Shown: positions 25,390-34,177 of the stretch, one piece after another
Numbering within the stretch: the first letter of the stretch is position 1
How the letters are laid out: each line of letters begins with the position of its first letter
Assembly (NCBI GenBank): GCA_052266715.1
Contig: JBQPRB010000002.1
Reading direction: 5' to 3' (one strand)
DNA from: Jeotgalibaca sp052266715
GTDB lineage: Bacteria; Bacillota; Bacilli; Lactobacillales; Aerococcaceae
DNA length: 64,000 bases
Made by a program: the position numbers and the translations under genes
The notes under the pieces: generated by a model
The model's database searches: none
What the model was told of the DNA's origin: nothing
The model's input: only the letters and a program-made list of their open reading frames with translations

Positions 25390-26076
25390 ATGGAACTAAA
25401 AAAGGCAGTAGGTTTAAAGGCAGCTGAATACATTGAATCAGGAATGGTTGTTGGTTTAGGAACTGGATCAACGGCTTATTATTTTGTGGAGGAAATCGGT
25501 CGCCGTGTTAAGGATGAAGGTCTGGATATAATTGGTGTTACGACTTCGAAACGCACGAAAGAACAAGCATTGGGCTTGGGAATTACCTTAAAAAATATCG
25601 ACGATGTTGATCACATCGATATTACCGTAGACGGTGCAGATGAAATCAGTAGCGACTTCCAAGGCATTAAAGGCGGCGGTGGTGCACACCTGATTGAAAA
25701 AATCGTTGCTTCAAATTCGAAAGAAGTTATTTGGATTGTGGATGACAGCAAGATGGTAGAAAAATTAGGGGCATTCCCATTACCGCTGGAAGTCATTAAA
25801 TATGGGTCCCAACAAGTATTTAATCAACTTGAAGGTAAAGGCTATAAGCCAACTTTCCGTAAAAATGAAGATGATAGTTTTTATTTGACTGATGAAGATA
25901 ACTATATCATCGACTTGCACCTTGGTACGATTGAAAACCCGCACGCTCTTGAACGTGAGCTGAACCAAATGGTCGGCGTTGTCGAACATGGTTTATTTTT
26001 GGACATGGTAACCCGTGTATTGGTCGGAAGAAATGATGGCGTTCAAGATATTGAAGTAGTTAGACAAACATTCTGA
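25390..26076 (+). CDS. rpiA: Ribose-5-phosphate isomerase A
   Basis: Interconverts ribose 5-phosphate and ribulose 5-phosphate. 228 residues, with GLGTGSTAYYFVEEIG (about 25-40), TVDGADEIS (catalytic Asp), KGGGGAHLIEKIVA (catalytic Glu/Lys region) and a complete C-terminus. Start is ATG 25390 with AAGGGGA nine bases upstream; the open frame extends much further upstream across the promoter but has no support. It is followed after 16 bases by pyrimidine-nucleoside phosphorylase: together they feed ribose from nucleosides into the pentose phosphate route. Confidence 0.95.
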   Translation: MELKKAVGLKAAEYIESGMVVGLGTGSTAYYFVEEIGRRVKDEGLDIIGVTTSKRTKEQALGLGITLKNIDDVDHIDITVDGADEISSDFQGIKGGGGAHLIEKIVASNSKEVIWIVDDSKMVEKLGAFPLPLEVIKYGSQQVFNQLEGKGYKPTFRKNEDDSFYLTDEDNYIIDLHLGTIENPHALERELNQMVGVVEHGLFLDMVTRVLVGRNDGVQDIEVVRQTF

Positions 26077-26092
26077 GAGGAAGCTGATATGT

Positions 26093-27394
26093 ATGCGTAT
26101 GGTTGATTTAATTGTAAAAAAACAACAAGGTAAGGAATTATCAAAAGAAGAGATTCGCTTTGTGATTGAAGGATTTACAGACGGTACCATACCGGATTAT
26201 CAAATGAGTGCTTTTGCAATGGCTGTTTATTTTCAGGACATGACTGATAATGAACGAATGGAAATGACTATGGCAATGGCAGAGTCAGGCGATCAAATTG
26301 ATCTTTCTGACATCGAAGGTATAAAAGTCGATAAACATTCTACTGGCGGAGTTGGTGATACAACAACTTTAGTTTTGGCACCACTTGTGGCAAGTACCGG
26401 GGTCCCAGTCGCTAAAATGAGTGGTCGTGGCTTGGGTCATACTGGTGGTACCATCGATAAACTGGAATCTGTACCAGGGTTCCATGTTGAAATATCAGAA
26501 GAGAAATTTATGGAACTTGTAAATGAAAATAAGGTTGCGGTTGTGGGACAGTCAGGCGATTTGACTCCCGCTGATAAGAAATTATATGCATTGCGGGACG
26601 TAACGGGTACGGTTAATTCACTTCCATTAATTGCAAGTTCCATCATGAGTAAAAAAATCGCTTCTGGAGCTGATGCGATTGTATTGGATGTAAAAGTTGG
26701 AGCAGGGGCATTTATGAAGACACCTGAAGATGCTGAAAACTTGGCCCATGCTATGGTATCGATAGGGAATCTAGCGGGAAGAAAAACCATGGCTATCATT
26801 TCTGATATGAGTCAGCCTTTAGGACGTGCAGTCGGGAATGCTTTGGAAGTAGAAGAAGCCATCGAAACCTTAAAAGGTAATGGTCCAGAAGACTTAGAGG
26901 AACTTTGTCTTGAGCTCGGTTCCCAGATGGTCTATCTGGGTGGGGGCGCTGAGAGCCTGGAGGCTGCGAAAACATTACTCAAAGAGAAATTAACGAATGG
27001 TGAAGCATTGGAAAAGTTCAAGGTGTTTTTGTCTGCACAAGATGGTAATCCAGATGTAGTGGATAATTATGCATTAATGCCTCAAGCTAGCTTTACGAAA
27101 GAGGTATTGGCTACTGAAACAGGCTATGTGACAGAAATTACTGCAGATGATATTGGTGTTGCGGCCATGAAACTGGGAGCAGGTAGAGCAACTAAGGAGT
27201 CCGTGATTGACTTGGCGGCAGGGCTCATATTGCATAAAAAAGTGGGAGACTTCGTTGAAAAAGGCGAGAGCATTGTAACCCTTTATGCCAATACTGAAAA
27301 AACAGCTGAAGCAGAGGAAATGGTCCAACAAGCGTATCATTATGGTGAAAATCGTGTGGAACCAACCCTCGTTCATAAGATTATTACAGAATAG
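26093..27394 (+). CDS. pdp: Pyrimidine-nucleoside phosphorylase
   Basis: Splits uridine, thymidine and related nucleosides with phosphate. 433 residues. The signature KMSGRGLGHTGGTIDKLES (about 109-127), the phosphate-binding DKHSTGGVGD (about 80-89) and VLDVKVGAGAFMKT are intact, and the C-terminal lid domain is full length. Starts MRMVD as in Bacillus Pdp; GGAAG lies upstream. Operon with rpiA. Confidence 0.95.
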   Translation: MRMVDLIVKKQQGKELSKEEIRFVIEGFTDGTIPDYQMSAFAMAVYFQDMTDNERMEMTMAMAESGDQIDLSDIEGIKVDKHSTGGVGDTTTLVLAPLVASTGVPVAKMSGRGLGHTGGTIDKLESVPGFHVEISEEKFMELVNENKVAVVGQSGDLTPADKKLYALRDVTGTVNSLPLIASSIMSKKIASGADAIVLDVKVGAGAFMKTPEDAENLAHAMVSIGNLAGRKTMAIISDMSQPLGRAVGNALEVEEAIETLKGNGPEDLEELCLELGSQMVYLGGGAESLEAAKTLLKEKLTNGEALEKFKVFLSAQDGNPDVVDNYALMPQASFTKEVLATETGYVTEITADDIGVAAMKLGAGRATKESVIDLAAGLILHKKVGDFVEKGESIVTLYANTEKTAEAEEMVQQAYHYGENRVEPTLVHKIITE

Positions 27395-27397
27395 TAT

Positions 27398-27434
27398 AAA
27401 AGGATGTGCCCAAGATAATGGGCACATCCTTTTT
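27398..27434. terminator. Bidirectional terminator after pdp
   Basis: Stem AAAAGGATGTGCCCA / TGGGCACATCCTTTT around a short loop, T run on the plus strand; it also ends the convergent MgtC-like gene. Confidence 0.9.
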
Positions 27435-28134
27435 AATCTTTAAATGAAATTCCGACAATTGATTCGCCGATTGACAAGAACTCAGTAATCAAATCACTGG
27501 GTTCAATTTTTTTAGGGATATAAACGGTAAATGTAAAATGATAAACGGGTTCATCATTTACGCGTGTCATTTCAAAATCTTCATCTGTTGTTCGGAGATT
27601 GTATAAGGTAAAAAGTTCCCGTATTTCTTTGATTTGTTCCCGATTAGTCATTTTGATATCTAAGATATATTTATCGCCTGGTTTAGTTACTAATTTAAGT
27701 AAATATAAAACCGCTACGAGAATCATGGTCGTTGTGACTGCCAAAAAATAATAACCAAATCCTACCGCAATTCCTAATCCAGAAACGGCCCAAATAGTTG
27801 CGGCAGTCGTGAGTCCTGAAACTTTATCAACCTGGGTGGTGATAATGGCTCCTGCGCCCAGGAATCCGATTCCACTTACGATTTGAGCTACAATCCGCGA
27901 AAAATCGGTACTTATGCTTCCCGCTAATTCGGGATTATCTAGTACCATTCTGATAATGATATAGGACAATTCAACTTGAATGATAGTAAGGATACAAGCA
28001 GAAACACAGACGATAATATTTGTACGAATTCCTGCTGATTGGTTCTTCCGTTCACGTTCCACACCCACCGCAAAGCCTAAAGCTACCGCTACGAGTAAGC
28101 GCAGGGCAATTTCCACATTATCTAAGTCATACAT
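27433..28134 (-). CDS. MgtC/SapB family membrane protein
   Basis: Membrane protein of a family tied to growth at low Mg2+ and, in some pathogens, virulence; molecular role unsettled. 233 residues: four or five helices in the first 140 residues with the family motifs ALGFAVGVERERKNQSAGIRT, GIGFLGAGAII and GLTTAATIWAVSGLGIAVG, then a soluble ACT-like C-terminal domain (about 155-233). Start ATG with AAGGA. Convergent with pdp. Confidence 0.9.
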   Translation of the reverse strand: MYDLDNVEIALRLLVAVALGFAVGVERERKNQSAGIRTNIIVCVSACILTIIQVELSYIIIRMVLDNPELAGSISTDFSRIVAQIVSGIGFLGAGAIITTQVDKVSGLTTAATIWAVSGLGIAVGFGYYFLAVTTTMILVAVLYLLKLVTKPGDKYILDIKMTNREQIKEIRELFTLYNLRTTDEDFEMTRVNDEPVYHFTFTVYIPKKIEPSDLITEFLSIGESIVGISFKD

Positions 28135-28259
28135 TATCCCACATCCTTTCCTAACTCAATTGTAAGAGATTACAGTTGAAAAGTAAAAAAACAGCCCTAT
28201 AAAATGGATGATAATGTGTTATGATAGAAATATTAAATTTTAATGAGGAGGTAACCAAT

Positions 28260-28967
28260 TTGAAAAAGGAGGAGTGGCTGGCAGGAATAAAAACTATTTT
28301 TCCAGTTAGCATCAGTTATATTCCTTTGGGATTAGCATGTGGCATTGTTCTTCAACAATCCGGTTTTAATGCAATAGCAGTTTTTTTGGCTAGTTTGTTA
28401 GTTTATGGAGGGGCTTCTCAATTTTTGATTGCTTCCATGACTTTGAGCGGAGCTGCCGTTTTTGAAATCATAACAATGGTGTTTTTTATCAATCTAAGGC
28501 ATTTATTAATGAGTTCAACCTTTGCACAGAGGCTGAATAAAGAATCAACACTTTTCAATATGATGTTTGCCCACGTGATAACTGATGAATCTTTTGCAGT
28601 TAATACGCTCAAATTCAAGTTGGATCCAAAATGGACGCCACAAAAAGGAGTTGCCGCGAGTATTACGGCTTGGTTGGCTTGGGTGGTAAGTACAGTCGCT
28701 GGTTCGCTACTAGGTAATGCATTCGAAGTTTCAACGGTTGTCATGACGTATGTCTTAACTGCGATGTTTATATATTTATTGGTTTCTCAAATGGAGAATA
28801 AAATCATGGTTTGGACCGGGTTGTTTGGACTCGTTATTGCGGTTTTGATGAAGATGTTGCTACAAAATGGAATTGCTATTTTAATTGCTTCCATATTGGC
28901 TTCTTTGTTTGGTCTTGCACTGGAAATCATTAAGAACCGAAAGGAGGGTATCGTTCATGAGTCGTGA
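28260..28967 (+). CDS. azlC: Branched-chain amino acid exporter, large subunit (AzlC family)
   Basis: Exports branched-chain amino acids together with AzlD. 235 residues, about seven hydrophobic segments, with family motifs SISYIPLGLACGIVLQQSG and LLVYGGASQFLIASM. The TTG start 28260 is chosen because GAGGAGG (28245-28251) sits eight bases upstream; the open frame extends to ATG 28221 but would contain that site. Overlaps azlD by 11 bases. Confidence 0.9.
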   Translation: MKKEEWLAGIKTIFPVSISYIPLGLACGIVLQQSGFNAIAVFLASLLVYGGASQFLIASMTLSGAAVFEIITMVFFINLRHLLMSSTFAQRLNKESTLFNMMFAHVITDESFAVNTLKFKLDPKWTPQKGVAASITAWLAWVVSTVAGSLLGNAFEVSTVVMTYVLTAMFIYLLVSQMENKIMVWTGLFGLVIAVLMKMLLQNGIAILIASILASLFGLALEIIKNRKEGIVHES

Positions 28968-29280
28968 TATCCTTATTATTATTTTGGGATCGGCCATCGT
29001 AACCTATCTTCCGCGTTTTATACCGATACTAGCTTTTAAAGATGCACAATTACCGACTTGGTTCCAGAAATGGATGGGGTACTTGCCAATTTCCATATTC
29101 GCTGCGCTTATAGCGACAGATGTATTTTTTTGGGAAGATAGTTTAAATTTAAATTTCTTGGCCAATGTGAAATTGATACCTTCATTAATTACTATTTTTG
29201 TAGCCTATAAAACAAAGAGTATGATTTATTCGATTTTAGCTGGCGTTCTATCCATCGCAATCCTTATTGGGATTCTATAA
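28957..29280 (+). CDS. azlD: Branched-chain amino acid exporter, small subunit (AzlD family)
   Basis: Small partner of AzlC, 107 residues with three or four hydrophobic segments and the family start ILGSAIVTYLPRFIPILAF. The start is ATG 28957 with AAGGAGGG upstream. Ends just before a strong terminator. Confidence 0.88.
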   Translation: MSRDILIIILGSAIVTYLPRFIPILAFKDAQLPTWFQKWMGYLPISIFAALIATDVFFWEDSLNLNFLANVKLIPSLITIFVAYKTKSMIYSILAGVLSIAILIGIL

Positions 29281-29311
29281 AAAAGCAGACCAAATTTGGT
29301 CTGCTTTTTTA
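29279..29311 (+). terminator. azlCD terminator
   Basis: Near-perfect hairpin AAAAGCAGACCAAA / TTTGGTCTGCTTTT followed by T. Confidence 0.92.
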
Positions 29312-29510
29312 TGTTTTTTGCCCTTAATTAGAATGTTTTCAACAATTTACAATTTTGAGTAAATATCTTATACACAAAGTTAGCAATATATAGTAAGATT
29401 AATGTAACTCATATAAAAGGGTTTACACCTATTAAGAATGAGGAAATTAGAAAAATAAAGGTAATTTGAGAAAAACCATTTATCAAAAATAAGAAATGGA
29501 GGAGAAGGAA

Positions 29511-30710
29511 TTGGCTTATGTATTAATCTTGATAGGATTTTTAGGGGTTATTTCAGGAATTGTAAAACTGATCATTGATTTATTTAAAAAGAAACCTAAG
29601 AAGCCTGCACTGATGTTGGGGTTGTTTTCATTTCTAGCGTTTGTGGTAGGGGTGGTCATGGCACCTCCGGCTGCCAACCTGAAGTTTGAAAAAACACAGT
29701 TGGAGACGAATGGATATGGTGCCGCGATAATTGAAGGGAGTACCAACTCAAAAGCGATTTTAACTATCGCTGGTATCGAGGTTTCCCATAACGAAGGCGT
29801 GTTCTCATATGCTTATGAGTTATCGGATATTAATGTTGAAGAAGTCATCGTGCAATCAGTCCTGGATGATTCTAAAGCAGAAGAAACGATAACGATTTCA
29901 CCCTCAGAAGAATTTATTGCTTTTATTAACGAACAAAAAGAAGAAGAAGAGAGGGTCAAAAAGGTTGAATCTGCTTTAGCATTGGCTGAGAAGGATCCGT
30001 CGGAAGAAAATTATGATGAAGCAGCGACGCTTATTGAATCTTTAGCTAAAGAGTACGAGAATTTTGATCAAAGGCTAAAGACAGTCTACAAATCTGTTGA
30101 AGCGGAAAAAGCAATGGCTGTTGCAGAAAAAAAACTTTCTAAAAAAAGTCTGAAGAATGCTGAAAATTTAATTGCCGCTGTATCACTAAACAAAAACGAC
30201 TTTTCTGAAAGACTTAGCAAATTGCAAAAAAATGTTCAAGAAAAAGAAGCTTTATTTAAAGCTGCAGAAGAGGCGATTGTTCTAGCAGAGAAAACCCCAT
30301 CTGATGAAAATTATAAAAATGCAAATGATTTAGTAGAATCTCTTCCAAGTGATAAAGGTAATTATCAAAAACGTGTTAAAGAAGTTAAAGAAACGATTCA
30401 GAAAAATAAAGAAGCAGAAGAAAAACGAATTGCGGAAGAAAAACGGATTGCAGAAGAAGAAGAAGAAGAAGAAGAAGAACGTGTGGCGGCAGAACAAAGA
30501 GCCGCTGAAGTAGAAATAGCAGCACAAGAGGCTGCTCAAGAAGCCGCTGCAGTGGAAGAACATAACCACGCAGAGGTTGGAGAAACAGTTCTCGTAACTC
30601 CGACAGGATCGAAATACCATGTTCGAAAATGTGGGAATGGAAACTATTCACCAGATACATTAGACAATGCATTGGCAAGAGGACTGGAACCTTGTTCTAA
30701 ATGTTACTAA
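29511..30710 (+). CDS. Membrane-anchored protein with helical repeats and C-terminal Cys/His motif
   Basis: Function unknown. 399 residues. Start set at TTG 29511 because GGAGGAG (29498-29504) is six bases before it; ATG 29496 overlaps that site. Two hydrophobic segments (about 1-22 and 34-52), a domain at about 55-140, then three related helical repeats of about 45 residues (LALAEKDPSEENYDEAATL ..., MAVAEKKLSKKSLKNAENL ..., IVLAEKTPSDENYKNANDL ...), a Glu-rich run and a C-terminal unit KYHVRKCGNGNYSPDTLDN ... PCSKCY. That last unit resembles the short Cys/His motif found at the ends of many secreted nucleases and surface proteins, probably zinc-binding. A GAA trinucleotide tract lies within. 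Confidence 0.7.
   Translation: MAYVLILIGFLGVISGIVKLIIDLFKKKPKKPALMLGLFSFLAFVVGVVMAPPAANLKFEKTQLETNGYGAAIIEGSTNSKAILTIAGIEVSHNEGVFSYAYELSDINVEEVIVQSVLDDSKAEETITISPSEEFIAFINEQKEEEERVKKVESALALAEKDPSEENYDEAATLIESLAKEYENFDQRLKTVYKSVEAEKAMAVAEKKLSKKSLKNAENLIAAVSLNKNDFSERLSKLQKNVQEKEALFKAAEEAIVLAEKTPSDENYKNANDLVESLPSDKGNYQKRVKEVKETIQKNKEAEEKRIAEEKRIAEEEEEEEEERVAAEQRAAEVEIAAQEAAQEAAAVEEHNHAEVGETVLVTPTGSKYHVRKCGNGNYSPDTLDNALARGLEPCSKCY
30452..30479 (+). repeat. In-frame (GAA)n trinucleotide tract
   Basis: About eight to nine GAA units in a row encode a Glu run in the surface protein. Changes in unit number would alter linker length without a frameshift. Confidence 0.85.
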
Positions 30711-30767
30711 AAAACTATTTTTGTAGTGGAGTGACATACTGATTTCAGATGTTAATAAAACACCTTA

Positions 30768-30817
30768 TTAAGCTATCATTCCCACATATTGTATATGGGA
30801 GTGATAGCTTAATTTTT
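30768..30817 (+). terminator. Terminator after the repeat-rich surface protein
   Basis: Long stem TTAAGCTATCATTCCCA with partner 30797-30812, ending in AATTTTT. Confidence 0.82.
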
Positions 30818-30917
30818 ACGAATCATTCGTCATAGTAATAATTCAGTCACTAAGGGTGTCTATTGGTGGTCGAACAGCGTGTATGTAACAATTTTCATTT
30901 TATATAAATTCATAACG

Positions 30918-30967
30918 AAATATCTTCGATATAGCATATTCAAGAAAATGCTATATCGAAGATATTT
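30918..30967. repeat. Perfect 20-bp inverted repeat
   Basis: 30918-30937 pairs with 30948-30967 without mismatch around a 10-base loop. There is no clear T run on either side, so it is not a textbook terminator; it may end the mevalonate operon or be a processing site. Confidence 0.75.
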
Positions 30968-31011
30968 TATATTATTTCATTTGTTTGTGTTTTCCTACCG
31001 GGGAATTTTTT

Positions 31012-32073
31012 TTAGTTTGATCGTTTGCTAAATTTGCGATAATCAATACCGCGCATATCGCACCAATCGATAATATCTCTTTGGAAGATTAGATCAGTTT
31101 TTTGTAATTCTTTAACTGAAGTTTTGCCTAACAAAGTCATGATGGCAATCATCTTTTCTTTCCAGGCTTTCACTGTTTCAATTGTTTTTTCTGGGCCGTC
31201 ATTTACGACCATATGGAGAAATTGTCCAGATAGACCAACAGCTTCTGCACCCAAACTCAATGCTTTAATAATATCGTAAGGGGACTTAACGCCACCAGAA
31301 GCAAGGAGATGAACATCATCAGCCATGTCATGTGCTTCTAGTAAGGAAATCACTGTGGATTGGCCCCAATTTTCTAAATCATCGTAGGAGAAAGTGATAC
31401 GGCGCGCATTTTCGATGGCTGCGAAGTTTGTTCCGCCACGACCGGAAACATCCACCCATTCAACACCAACGTTAATTAATTGTTGAACGGTCTCACGGCT
31501 CATTCCGAAACCAACTTCCTTGACCATAACAGGGACACCAACGTTCGCAACGATTTGCTCGATTTGGTTTAGCCACATTGAAAGGTCTCGATCACCTTCG
31601 GGCATAACCAATTCCTGAGGTGCGTTTACATGAATTTGTAAGGCATTTGCCTCCAGGATCGCAACTGCTCGTTTGGCATTTTCGACCGAATGATGTGCCC
31701 CCACGTTAGCCAATACGAAGCCATTCGGGTTTACTTCGCGAATAACCCGGAAGCTATCAGATAATTCCGGATGTTTAATGGCGGCACTCACTGAACCTGA
31801 AGCCATCACTAAATTTAACTCTTTGGCCACTTCAGCCAGTCGCGCATTGATGTCTTTGGTTTTATCACTTCCACCAGTCATCCCATTGATGTAAAAGGGA
31901 AGGGGCATGTCATGCCCGAGCATATGTGAGGCCAAAGAAACATCATCTGTTTTAATTTGTGGAAAAGAGTGATGAACGAACCGTATTTTCTGGAAATCTG
32001 ATTGACTGGCAGTTTGATATTGCTTCTCCGCCAATTCAACATGCTCGTCTTTACGTTTTGAATCGATGTTCAT
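31012..32073 (-). CDS. fni: Isopentenyl-diphosphate delta-isomerase, type 2
   Basis: FMN- and NADPH-dependent isomerase converting IPP to DMAPP, the last step of the mevalonate route. 353 residues: RKDEHVELA at the N-terminus, YINGMTGGSDKTKDIN, GSVSAAIKHPE, INVNAP-type HVNAPQELVMPEG, VMVKEVGFGMS, DVSGRGGTNFAAIE and LLASGGVKSPYDIIKAL. Start ATG 32073 with AGGGGG upstream; the longer open frame overlaps mvaK2. Last gene of the mevalonate unit. Confidence 0.95.
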   Translation of the reverse strand: MNIDSKRKDEHVELAEKQYQTASQSDFQKIRFVHHSFPQIKTDDVSLASHMLGHDMPLPFYINGMTGGSDKTKDINARLAEVAKELNLVMASGSVSAAIKHPELSDSFRVIREVNPNGFVLANVGAHHSVENAKRAVAILEANALQIHVNAPQELVMPEGDRDLSMWLNQIEQIVANVGVPVMVKEVGFGMSRETVQQLINVGVEWVDVSGRGGTNFAAIENARRITFSYDDLENWGQSTVISLLEAHDMADDVHLLASGGVKSPYDIIKALSLGAEAVGLSGQFLHMVVNDGPEKTIETVKAWKEKMIAIMTLLGKTSVKELQKTDLIFQRDIIDWCDMRGIDYRKFSKRSN

Positions 32074-32084
32074 GTAGAACCCCC

Positions 32085-33155
32085 TTAATCTTCTTGATAA
32101 ACTTCTAATGGCAATGGATGAATTCCATCTGCTTCCCACTCACTGAACAACAGTGGTATCGCTCCTGGGTTATCAATTAATACAATTCCACAGTCACCGC
32201 CCCCAGCACCGGAACTTTTGGAAGCTCCGCCAAATTTCTCAGCGGTTTCGATTAATTTCTCCAACAAAGGAGTTTCGATGGAAATACCCGTTTTTTCCGC
32301 TAAAGAGCGCAAGAGAGCACGGTTTTTGCGAATCCCATCTTTAATGGCGCTGACATTACTTTGGTCAAATGCCTCAATTAATTTTTGAACAACACTTTTA
32401 CTTTCACGTAAAAATTGTGGAAAAAAATCCGCCATATCTTGACGTTTATTGTTTACCTTATCGACCAAGTGCGCAGTAGAAGCAGGGCTCGCAGTCCATC
32501 CTATCAGCAATTTTAAACTTGTGGGTACTGATAGCCGACGAATCATCAAATCCGGCCAATCCATTGCTAATAATTCTGTAAGTGTGACTTCTTCTAATTT
32601 TTGCTTCACCCATTCTCGATCGAAACAAGTATAAGCAATCCAGCCTGTATAACAGCTTGCAGCAATATCCCCGAAAGAACCATTGCTCTTAACAGAAAGA
32701 TGGGCCAAACTTGCTAATTTGTAGACGAATTCCGGAGTGAATGGAACGCCATAAAATTTCAAGAGTGCTTTAATGGTAGCTACCGTTACAGCACCACTAG
32801 AACCAAGTCCGTATTTTTTTCCCTTGGCGTTATCCAATTCACTTTCAACCGAAAGGTGGAAAAAGACTAATTCCTTTTGTTGCTCTTTTATATATTCTTC
32901 GGTTACTTTCACTGCCTGTGTAATATAAATAAAAGGATTTTCACGTTCATCGATATAAAGTGCGCCATCTTGCCTTGTCCACGGAACAGGCAATCCACCA
33001 TTCAACGTGGAGTGAATCGACCCTTCACCGATTGCTTCCTCTAAAGAGACCGTTATAAATTGGTTAACGGCTACAAGGATAGCAGGGTGAGCATTTGTTA
33101 CGACGGCATATTCACCTGCAATAAATAATTTCCCCGGTGCACTAGCTTTTATCAA
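32085..33155 (-). CDS. mvaK2: Phosphomevalonate kinase
   Basis: GHMP kinase that phosphorylates 5-phosphomevalonate. 356 residues: start IKASAPGKLFIAGEYAVV, ATP loop KYGLGSSGAVTVATI, and the C-terminal GGASKSSGAGGGDCGI. TTG 33155 is taken as the start, since AAAGGA lies upstream at the proper distance and the product then begins as in other family members; the frame continues to 33185 over the mvaD stop. Third of the four mevalonate genes. Confidence 0.94.
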   Translation of the reverse strand: MIKASAPGKLFIAGEYAVVTNAHPAILVAVNQFITVSLEEAIGEGSIHSTLNGGLPVPWTRQDGALYIDERENPFIYITQAVKVTEEYIKEQQKELVFFHLSVESELDNAKGKKYGLGSSGAVTVATIKALLKFYGVPFTPEFVYKLASLAHLSVKSNGSFGDIAASCYTGWIAYTCFDREWVKQKLEEVTLTELLAMDWPDLMIRRLSVPTSLKLLIGWTASPASTAHLVDKVNNKRQDMADFFPQFLRESKSVVQKLIEAFDQSNVSAIKDGIRKNRALLRSLAEKTGISIETPLLEKLIETAEKFGGASKSSGAGGGDCGIVLIDNPGAIPLLFSEWEADGIHPLPLEVYQED

Positions 33156-33169
33156 TGTTCTCTTCCTTT

Positions 33170-34177
33170 CTACGTGAGTGACCAATCATACTCAGCAGCT
33201 TCTTCAGGAGTTAAGGAACGAATTCCCTTTCCCGGACCGCTGATTAATAATTGTTCGGTTGAAAAATACGCAGTTAGTTTTTCTTTAATTTTTTCAGCTT
33301 CGGACAAACGGCATAATACCTTCACGTTTGGACCAGCATCCATGGTAACATAACATAAAATCCCTTGTTCCCGCAACTCTCGAACCGCTTGTATCGCTTT
33401 TATACTATCCGGTTCAAAGTAAATAATAGGGGTCGCTGCACCCATCATCGACCCATGCATTTTCATTGCGCTGTGTTCCGTGATTTGGCCTAATTTCTCA
33501 AAATCTTGTACCTGGATCGCTTTTTTTATGGCGACTAAATCTTTTTCTGCAGATTCTACCCAAGCTGGATAGAAGGGGGAGGTTTCAACCGTTTGTTTCA
33601 TTCCTAAGCGGCTGGATATTTTTTTTGCAGATTTATTGACTGCGACGATAACCATACCGATATCCCAATCAGCATCATCTACAGGAATAGCCATTGAATC
33701 CTTTGAAGAGGATCCTTTTTGCCATTCGACGAAACCGCCAAACAAACTGCGGGTCGCACTTCCAGAGCCACGTCTGGCAAAAGTAGATAATGTCTGCAGA
33801 TCCATGTTTAATCCCATGGCCATATTTAGTGCACCTGCTAATGCAGCAAAAGCAGATGCTGACGAGGCGAGGCCAGCTGCGGTGGGGACGTGGTTCACAC
33901 TATCAACATGGATGAATTCATTCCTATTCGCTTCTTTACGAAACAAATCCAGGAAATGTGATATTTTAGCCGTTTCTTTTTCTGACTGCAGCTGTCCATT
34001 CAATCTGAATTGATCTTCGGTGAAAGCATCTGAAATTTCAACAAATGTATCGGTATACAAACCGTTCAAAGTTAATGACAGACTGCTATTCATGGGGAGG
34101 AAAAGTTCTTCATCTGCTTTTCCCCAATATTTGATCAGGGCGATGTTGGTATGTGCTCTTACTGCGGCTTTACTCAC
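33170..34177 (-). CDS. mvaD: Diphosphomevalonate decarboxylase
   Basis: ATP-dependent decarboxylation of mevalonate 5-diphosphate to isopentenyl diphosphate. 335 residues with AHTNIALIKYWGK (about 8-20), MNSSLSLTL, the phosphate loop TAAGLASSASAFAALA and RRGSGSATRSLFGGFVEW, plus the catalytic Asp in VTMDAGPNVKVL. GTG start 34177 behind GGAGG, overlapping the mvaK1 stop by four bases. Confidence 0.96.
   Translation of the reverse strand: MSKAAVRAHTNIALIKYWGKADEELFLPMNSSLSLTLNGLYTDTFVEISDAFTEDQFRLNGQLQSEKETAKISHFLDLFRKEANRNEFIHVDSVNHVPTAAGLASSASAFAALAGALNMAMGLNMDLQTLSTFARRGSGSATRSLFGGFVEWQKGSSSKDSMAIPVDDADWDIGMVIVAVNKSAKKISSRLGMKQTVETSPFYPAWVESAEKDLVAIKKAIQVQDFEKLGQITEHSAMKMHGSMMGAATPIIYFEPDSIKAIQAVRELREQGILCYVTMDAGPNVKVLCRLSEAEKIKEKLTAYFSTEQLLISGPGKGIRSLTPEEAAEYDWSLT

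Larger units (their letters stand above)
30711..31011. other. Gene-free stretch with two hairpins
   Basis: Holds the terminator at 30768-30817 and a perfect 20-bp inverted repeat at 30918-30967. No open frame with a ribosome-binding site was found in it. Confidence 0.6.
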
